Part shown: positions 59,419 through 64,000 of the stretch, piece by piece | How positions within the stretch are numbered: position 1 is the stretch's first letter | Layout: each line of letters starts with the position of its first letter | Assembly (NCBI GenBank): GCA_943912755.1 | Contig: CALTWF010000329.1 | Span: forward strand, 1 to 64,000 | Length of the DNA: 64,000 bases | Direction of reading: 5' to 3' | Origin: an uncultured Pseudomonas sp. | Lineage (GTDB): Bacteria; Pseudomonadota; Gammaproteobacteria; Pseudomonadales; Pseudomonadaceae | Made by a program: the position numbers and the translations under genes | The notes under the pieces: model-generated | The model's database searches: none | The model's input: the letters and a program-made list of their open reading frames with translations, nothing else | What the model was told of the DNA's origin: nothing

Positions 59419-59760
59419 ATGAACAAATTTGAAAAGGCTTTGAAGTGGTTTGAGAAATATGATGGTTATGACATGAGGGTAACAACTCCAGGTGGATGCG
59501 GGGATATAATCATCACTGGTGTATTAGACTCTTGTGAAGATGATGAAAAGTTATGTTTTGTTGGGTGTGATGAGCAAGAGTTTTATGCTTGTATGACAGC
59601 CAGAGAAGATGGTTGGTTGTTAGAAATTCAAATTCCTCATTTTACTTTGGATTGTAATTTTGTGCAGGTGTATAAAATAGAAGATATGACTATTTATGAC
59701 GATGATAGGAGTTTTGAAATAGTTTGTGATGGAATGGATTTTGCTTTCGGTGAAAGATAA
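59419..59760 (+). CDS. Small paralogous protein B2
   Basis: A 113-residue acidic protein (MNKFEKALKWFEKYDGYDMR), the shorter paralogue of B1 without the Glu-Asp insertion. AAGAGGAA precedes the ATG. Last gene of the plus-strand run; a terminator follows. Function unknown. Confidence 0.66.
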   Translation: MNKFEKALKWFEKYDGYDMRVTTPGGCGDIIITGVLDSCEDDEKLCFVGCDEQEFYACMTAREDGWLLEIQIPHFTLDCNFVQVYKIEDMTIYDDDRSFEIVCDGMDFAFGER

Positions 59761-59781
59761 ATTATGCGGTTAAAAACATAG

Positions 59782-59805
59782 AGGCCAATTATGGCCTTTA
59801 ATTTT
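59782..59805 (+). terminator. Terminator after the small-gene run
   Basis: AGGCC (59782-59786) with GGCCT (59793-59797), six-base loop, then TTAATTTT, between convergent genes. Confidence 0.6.
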
Positions 59806-60205
59806 ATGCGAGATATGCTATATCAGTATCCTTTTCTAAATACGAAATGTAGTGATGAAACCTTTCCCTTATCCATTTGTAGTATTCAGGCCAATGAGTA
59901 TCTATGTTTTTGTGCAGTGATTCTCTTATCAGTTCATAGTTTTCATACGACTCAACATCGTTAAATTCAAGTGTTAAATCGTATAGACTGAAATACAAAA
60001 CATAAGCCTTGGCGGCGGCTTTCAAAGCTCGCTCTATTGAAATAAACCCAAGATCCACTGTTATTTTCAGCTGAAAATATTTCTCACAATATTCATCGAA
60101 TTTGATGCAGTCAGTAACTAATCTATCTCTTTTGTCTGCAGCCCAACCATTCTGCAAAGCCATAAATACTAATTCTTTGTTGTTATCAATTCCATCTAAT
60201 TTCAT
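59804..60205 (-). CDS. Hypothetical protein
   Basis: A 133-residue soluble, helical protein (MKLDGIDNNKELVFMALQNG) with several aromatic residues near the C terminus (WPEYYKWIRERFHHYISYLE). GGGGGA precedes the ATG by seven bases. Convergent with the small-gene run. No family recognised. Confidence 0.62.
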   Translation of the reverse strand: MKLDGIDNNKELVFMALQNGWAADKRDRLVTDCIKFDEYCEKYFQLKITVDLGFISIERALKAAAKAYVLYFSLYDLTLEFNDVESYENYELIRESLHKNIDTHWPEYYKWIRERFHHYISYLEKDTDIAYLA

Positions 60206-60265
60206 TGTAAAATCCCCCTTAAGTTATTAGTTATATAATTTATTTTCTGAAAGTCAAGAGTAATA

Positions 60266-60376
60266 TTATAATGCTGCTTTTATGTCGAGGATTGATATTT
60301 GCGTAGCGAAGTAAAATGCCAGTGATATAGAGGTAAATGCAAGAATATTCAAAATTGTCAGTGTGTTTTTTTCCAT
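60266..60376 (-). CDS. 36-residue membrane peptide
   Basis: Encodes MEKNTLTILNILAFTSISLA followed by FYFATQISILDIKAAL: one hydrophobic helix (about residues 6-24) with polar ends. It is short, but it has the element's conserved expression unit: minus-strand TGCTATAAT at 60405-60413, 28 bases from the ATG, and an AAACCAAAC block in the leader. That shared signal is the main reason to call it real. It may be a subunit of the membrane machinery or a toxin-like peptide. Confidence 0.55.
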   Translation of the reverse strand: MEKNTLTILNILAFTSISLAFYFATQISILDIKAAL

Positions 60377-60404
60377 TATTATAGTAAGTTTGGTTTATAA
60401 GCAA

Positions 60405-60413
60405 ATTATAGCA
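60405..60413 (-). promoter_or_regulatory. Extended -10 promoter (TGCTATAAT) of the 36-residue peptide
   Basis: Minus-strand TGCTATAAT, 28 bases to the ATG. A second TATAAT occurs just before the ATG (CTATAATAATG), which is probably leader sequence. Confidence 0.6.
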
Positions 60414-60462
60414 AATCGAAAATTCAAATATTGCAGTTAAGAGAAAACAAATTTTACAGACA

Positions 60463-60487
60463 CAAAAAAGCCCCAGCAAAGGGGCTT
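60463..60487 (-). terminator. Terminator after the 238-residue protein gene
   Basis: AAGCCCC with GGGGCTT, six-base loop, then TTTTTTG on the minus strand, 16 bases after the stop at 60504. Confidence 0.85.
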
Positions 60488-60503
60488 GGCATGTGGTTCA
60501 GGT

Positions 60504-61220
60504 TCACTTGAAAATCTGTCTTACAGTCTCACTGAATCGCTCAATCTTCGCATCGCCATACAAGCCGTTCTGAATGCCTTTTATGAGAGCCAAGGCCGAT
60601 GGCTGGTATGTGGTGCTGTCTTCTGCTGACACACGCAAACCTTGACTCAGCACGACTGAGCCTGACGGATCGACTGTGTGAGCAATGCCAAGGGCAGAAA
60701 GAATTTCTGGATGGTTCGCCCATGCGTTGGCCTGTGGGCCAGTGACCTGGAGAACAGGAATTTCCAAACCTTTTACGGCCACTGTATAGGTGCCTTGGGG
60801 GATAGAAGAATCTTCGTAATCGGGTAGCTCGACCTTTACGCCCATATCAATCTGTGCGCCGTTCTGGCTGGGTTTCAGAGCTTCTTGAATGGCTTGGATA
60901 GCGTCAATGCTGATCTCGTATCCAAGGGACTGCAGACGCTCATAGAAGACGTTTAGAAATGTCTCGTCGCTGAGTCCATGAAGCTGCTCGATCAGTGCTT
61001 TGTGAGGATCAGACAGGCCAGAATCTGTGGATGGGTCGAATGGGCCGGGAATCGGCTTCTTGGCCTGCATAGCGGCGATCTGAGCCTGCCGGTGGGCTTT
61101 GGCTGCCGCTGGTGTCAGTCTGTTGAATACAGCGGATTTCAGAGCGCTTGATAGGTGATAGACAGCGGGGGTGCTGTTCACTTCTGTCATTGCTTCACGC
61201 CAATCGTGTTCAGTCTTCAT
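60504..61220 (-). CDS. Hypothetical protein sharing a C-terminal domain with its neighbour
   Basis: A 238-residue soluble protein (MKTEHDWREAMTEVNSTPAV). Its last ~65 residues (LSALGIAHTVDPSGSVVLSQ ... ALIKGIQNGLYGDAKI) align with the end of the upstream gene's product (LDDLGIPYET ... AIVQGVQNGLYEGATV). The N-terminal part is helical and Ala/Gln-rich. Less AT-rich than most of the element. The two genes are separated by a terminator. A DNA- or nucleoid-binding role is possible, but not shown. Confidence 0.65.
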   Translation of the reverse strand: MKTEHDWREAMTEVNSTPAVYHLSSALKSAVFNRLTPAAAKAHRQAQIAAMQAKKPIPGPFDPSTDSGLSDPHKALIEQLHGLSDETFLNVFYERLQSLGYEISIDAIQAIQEALKPSQNGAQIDMGVKVELPDYEDSSIPQGTYTVAVKGLEIPVLQVTGPQANAWANHPEILSALGIAHTVDPSGSVVLSQGLRVSAEDSTTYQPSALALIKGIQNGLYGDAKIERFSETVRQIFK

Positions 61221-61249
61221 TTTTCAAATCCATCTGGTGTGAAAACGAA

Positions 61250-61271
61250 AAAGCCCCGGTTAAGGGGCTTT
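61250..61271 (-). terminator. Terminator after the 270-residue protein gene
   Basis: AAGCCCC (61251-61257) with GGGGCTT (61264-61270), six-base loop, then TTTTTC on the minus strand. Confidence 0.8.
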
Positions 61272-61287
61272 GTCTGGAAAATGCTGA

Positions 61288-62100
61288 TTAAGCTTTTTCT
61301 GGTTCCTTGGCTGGCTCTGGCTTCACTTCAGAAACCGTTGCGCCTTCGTAGAGGCCGTTCTGCACGCCTTGGACGATTGCTGCGATGGTGCGAACGTAAA
61401 GGGTCGCATCGTCTTTGTTTACAGCAATGCCTTCTTCTTTGAAGACAATTTTGTCTTTGTTATTGTGGTTTTCTGTCTCGTATGGAATGCCCAAGTCATC
61501 GAGCAGGGTGCTGTAACCGTTCCAACTGAAATTGCCTTTTTTGCCTGCTTCCAAGGTGTATTCAGAACCTTCTTTTGTCTTCACTTTGAAGACGCCAGCC
61601 AAGGCGACACGGGGCAGGGTGGCCGGGGCATTTGGGTCTTTCGGCTTGCGGCCCGGTTTGTTTGACTGCTGCTGGGCGAAAGCGTTGGTCTGGCTGGAAT
61701 GAATGCGCTTCTGAACTTCTACTGCGATTTCATAAGCCAGTTCAGTGAATTCTTTGTCGAAAGCTTTCAGCGCTGTTTGGAAGCCCTGTTTTTTAACGCT
61801 TTCTACGACTTTAGCGTCGCTGCTCTCATTGTCGTTAATGTCTTTCAGTTCTTGAGACAGTGTGACAACAGTTTGAATATCGAAAGCCAATGTTGCTGCT
61901 TTAATGGCTTCCATTTTTTCAGCAATTTTCGGGCTTTTCTTCGCTTCACTGAATTTAGTCAGAACGATTTCAGCGACGGACTGAGCAAAAGAATTTCCAC
62001 TTGCGTAAGCAGTGATGCCTTCTTCGTAGATTTCTTTAAAGGATTTTTTCGGTTCGGTTTTGGCGTCGGTAGCTGGGGTTTGAGCGTTTTGGTTAGCCAT
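61288..62100 (-). CDS. Possible DNA-binding protein with GRKP motif
   Basis: A 270-residue protein. The N-terminal ~135 residues are helical and charged, perhaps for oligomerisation. Around residues 147-160 lies SNKPGRKPKDPNAPATLP, a GRKP/AT-hook-like basic segment, followed by strands (VFKVKTKEGSEYTLEAGKKG) and the C-terminal domain shared with the downstream gene. Helical oligomer part plus basic AT-hook-like segment recalls H-NS or MvaT type silencers in design only; there is no clear sequence match. AAAGGA precedes the ATG. It would suit an AT-rich element. Confidence 0.55.
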   Translation of the reverse strand: MANQNAQTPATDAKTEPKKSFKEIYEEGITAYASGNSFAQSVAEIVLTKFSEAKKSPKIAEKMEAIKAATLAFDIQTVVTLSQELKDINDNESSDAKVVESVKKQGFQTALKAFDKEFTELAYEIAVEVQKRIHSSQTNAFAQQQSNKPGRKPKDPNAPATLPRVALAGVFKVKTKEGSEYTLEAGKKGNFSWNGYSTLLDDLGIPYETENHNNKDKIVFKEEGIAVNKDDATLYVRTIAAIVQGVQNGLYEGATVSEVKPEPAKEPEKA

Positions 62101-62234
62101 TTCTGCGTTCCTTTTGATTGGCGATTCAGAGATTTAGAAAATTGATAATGCGATTTCTGAAACGGATCATTGCAAAACAAATGGGAGTGGTCAAGCGAAT
62201 TTTCTATTAATTCGTAAATTCATAAAATAAAAAA

Positions 62235-62243
62235 TGCTATAAT
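62235..62243 (+). promoter_or_regulatory. Extended -10 promoter (TGCTATAAT) of the acidic protein gene
   Basis: TGCTATAAT, 26 bases to ATG 62270, leader with CATAACAAAT and no Shine-Dalgarno sequence. Confidence 0.7.
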
Positions 62244-62269
62244 ATGCTCATAACAAATTAATAAAATTT

Positions 62270-63766
62270 ATGAGTAAAAGTATATACAGCTATTCGGCAC
62301 AAAAAACTGGCGAAGGATTCAATAATTTTGTCGAAACAAATGATTTCTCTCGTCGTGAACCTGATCTGGGCAATGTTGAAGATTTAGAACAACCACTTGA
62401 AGAAGATTCAAAAGCCAAAAAAAAGAAGTTTGAATTTCCTTTCCTTGGTTCAACTTCAACAACACAATATTTAGATCTCACACATCGCCAACGCAAACGC
62501 CAACCCCAAGAACAGCAATTCGTTGGAATTGGAGATTTTATAGATGATGACGCTGACAGAATCATTAACAATATTCCTAAAAATGAAGATCAACAAAGCA
62601 AAGCCGCTTCTTTTAGACAAGATGTTGAAGATCTTACTGCTCAGAAAAACTATGCTTTCAAAGTGTCGCCTACTGGTGAATTTAGGATTCGTGAAGGTCA
62701 TCAAAGAGTCGCAACAATAAAGCCAAGTGGTTCAATGACTTGGAGTAAAAGTGATGTTGCAGGGCCAGACATACAAGATTATGTGAAGTTGCTTTGTAAG
62801 CACAAATTAGCGAATCAGACAAAACCTGTCGGTTTAACTGTCAATGAAAAGCTAATTACTAACGAGCAAGATCGTATTGCATTTTTCAGAAACACAATCA
62901 CTACATTGCTTGAAAATGACATTGATTTTGAAAGAATCAAGATTCATAACAAAGAATACAGATACATTCTTGATGAATTTGCGCCGAAACAAATGGCTGA
63001 TGTGGATTTAGTAAATGGTAAACAGGAACGTGTAGAGCCTAAATTAACAGATGGTTTAACGCCAGCGCCAGAAGCGCAATTTGCTGGAGTCGGTGATGCA
63101 CCAGCTATAAATGATTCCATTAAGCCTGATGCGCCTTCTGCTGCACCAGTAGCGAAAGGGGAGATGATATTCAGCAATTCGCCAGAGCCTGATTTGTCCT
63201 TAGCTGCTGCTAATGACAACACAAGCATTGTTTTGAAAAAGGCTGATGTTGTAGAAGACGTGCCAGCACCAGATGCGCCAGTGGTTGAAGCTCAAAAGCC
63301 TGCTGAGGTGGTTAAAGAAGAAGTGGTAGAGACTTCTATTAAAGAAGGAAAAGAACTCACTTCTTCTGTTGAAGAAGTCAAAGATCAGGCAATAAAGGCT
63401 ACTGAGCCAGATGATGATTTTGAAGATTTCAGGGTTTCTGCTGATAAAGATATTGAGATAGAACCTGTTGGGTTTGTTCAGAAAGTCGATAGTTTTGATA
63501 TGACAGTTGATGATTTCCTCAATGATGATGTGAGTTTTGATGATGTTTTCGGTGGTGTCACAAGAGACGATCCAATATTTGAGCCAGATTTTCATGCCCC
63601 ACCAGAAAACAAAACTGAACAGCCAAAGGCTGAAACAGTGGCTGAAAAGCCTGCTGTTGAAAAATGTGCGTTGGTAACAAATAAAGATAAAATATCAGAA
63701 ATGTTTAAAGATGAAGATATTAATACTGAGATACGAAAAACGCATAAGCAAAAATTTAGACCATAA
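62270..63766 (+). CDS. Large acidic protein with possible relaxase-associated (LPD7-like) domain
   Basis: A 498-residue acidic soluble protein. After a charged N terminus with a KAKKKKFEFPF basic patch, residues ~125-225 (YAFKVSPTGEFRIREGHQRV, TIKPSGSMTWSKSDVAGPDI, NEQDRIAFFRNTITTLLEND) resemble the LPD7-like domain found in large mobile-element proteins and relaxases. The rest (about 240-480) is disordered and rich in Pro, Ala, Glu and Asp, and ends in a basic tail (RKTHKQKFRP). This could be a conjugation accessory protein or a substrate of the secretion machine. The domain call is from pattern only. Confidence 0.5.
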   Translation: MSKSIYSYSAQKTGEGFNNFVETNDFSRREPDLGNVEDLEQPLEEDSKAKKKKFEFPFLGSTSTTQYLDLTHRQRKRQPQEQQFVGIGDFIDDDADRIINNIPKNEDQQSKAASFRQDVEDLTAQKNYAFKVSPTGEFRIREGHQRVATIKPSGSMTWSKSDVAGPDIQDYVKLLCKHKLANQTKPVGLTVNEKLITNEQDRIAFFRNTITTLLENDIDFERIKIHNKEYRYILDEFAPKQMADVDLVNGKQERVEPKLTDGLTPAPEAQFAGVGDAPAINDSIKPDAPSAAPVAKGEMIFSNSPEPDLSLAAANDNTSIVLKKADVVEDVPAPDAPVVEAQKPAEVVKEEVVETSIKEGKELTSSVEEVKDQAIKATEPDDDFEDFRVSADKDIEIEPVGFVQKVDSFDMTVDDFLNDDVSFDDVFGGVTRDDPIFEPDFHAPPENKTEQPKAETVAEKPAVEKCALVTNKDKISEMFKDEDINTEIRKTHKQKFRP

Positions 63767-63770
63767 CACA

Positions 63771-63790
63771 AAGCGCTACGGCGCTTTTTT
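63771..63790 (+). terminator. Terminator after the acidic protein gene
   Basis: AAGCGC (63771-63776) with GCGCTT (63781-63786), loop TACG, followed by T run. Confidence 0.85.
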
Positions 63791-63820
63791 TGTATACTGA
63801 AGAAAACAGTATTAACTAAC

Positions 63821-63994
63821 ATGAAAGAACCAAAAACCTTAGAAGAAGATTTAGCTGATTTGATGGTGAAAGCTGCAGTAGATGCTGCAAGAAAGAAGAT
63901 GAAAAAAGATTCTGAACTAACCCCTTATGAAAAATATTTGAAAGAAATACAGCAATTACCCGATTTGCCAGAGCACAATGAACCGATTGAGTAA
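63821..63994 (+). CDS. 57-residue charged protein
   Basis: Encodes MKEPKTLEEDLADLMVKAAV and then a Lys-rich helix and DLPEHNEPIE. TGTATACT at 63791-63798 is a likely -10, 22 bases before the ATG, and the leader AAACAGTATTAACTAAC resembles the leaders of the TGCTATAAT genes; no Shine-Dalgarno sequence is present. A small soluble helical protein of unknown function. Confidence 0.55.
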   Translation: MKEPKTLEEDLADLMVKAAVDAARKKMKKDSELTPYEKYLKEIQQLPDLPEHNEPIE

Positions 63995-64000
63995 ATTGAA

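Larger units (their letters stand above)
35820..64000. mobile_element. AT-rich integrated element inserted in psiE (right end outside window)
   Basis: From about 35,820 the sequence is markedly AT-rich with different codon use, and the host psiE frame is interrupted exactly there. The element carries two extra psiE genes, a restriction-methylation enzyme, an iteron and primase replication module, DotA/TraY-like membrane proteins, a solitary methylase and many unknown small genes. This looks like an integrated plasmid or integrative conjugative element. No integrase, relaxase catalytic domain, coupling protein or right end is seen here, so the class is inferred. Confidence 0.8.

Overview
The window is chromosomal DNA of a Pseudomonas, most likely of the P. 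putida group, running into a large AT-rich acquired element. The host assignment rests on the GC-rich first ~35.8 kb, the complete homogentisate operon (hmgA-fahA-maiA with an IclR regulator), a short LOV photoreceptor very like P. putida PpSB1-LOV, DUF3077, a YebG gene with a LexA box, and Pseudomonas-type REP palindromes. This is recognition from sequence, not a database result.

Bases 1-35,820 (host): 3' end of a tRNA-Thr; a DUF3077 protein; a lipoprotein; a GNAT acetyltransferase with its XRE-cupin regulator and repeated operator-like sites; a 16.5-kb gene for a 5,508-residue autotransporter built of about 86-residue repeats; a REP hairpin; a small membrane protein and a nucleotidyltransferase-like gene; a folM-DUF1244-hopJ operon; a membrane monooxygenase-like protein; a light-response group (LitR-type MerR regulator, PilZ-like protein, short LOV protein) next to a flavodoxin; an alpha/beta hydrolase, an SDR and a small membrane protein; the homogentisate pathway genes; SirB1-like, amino-acid dehydrogenase and yebG genes; and a psiE gene.

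At ~35,820 the host psiE reading frame is cut at a conserved codon and base composition drops sharply. The sequence beyond, to the window end, is an AT-rich mobile element. It carries two further complete psiE paralogues (35,966 and 40,240) bracketing a single-chain restriction-methylation enzyme; then a plasmid-like replication module (iterons, two winged-helix proteins, a primase-like protein); a large secreted Cys-repeat protein; two ~860-900-residue membrane proteins of DotA/TraY-like layout that suggest a type IVB-like conjugation system; a solitary Dam-type methylase; a run of small, often paralogous proteins; a pair of proteins sharing a C-terminal domain; and a large acidic protein with a possible relaxase-associated domain. 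No integrase or right end is in the window.

The most unusual signal in the element is a promoter-leader unit at seven genes: extended -10 TGCTATAAT, then 23-28 nt to the ATG, with an AACAAA-like block and no Shine-Dalgarno sequence. It marks the DotA-like genes, the secreted protein, the acidic protein and an unlisted 36-residue membrane peptide, while the small-protein run uses ordinary AGAGGA ribosome sites. This suggests two separately expressed gene sets in the element.
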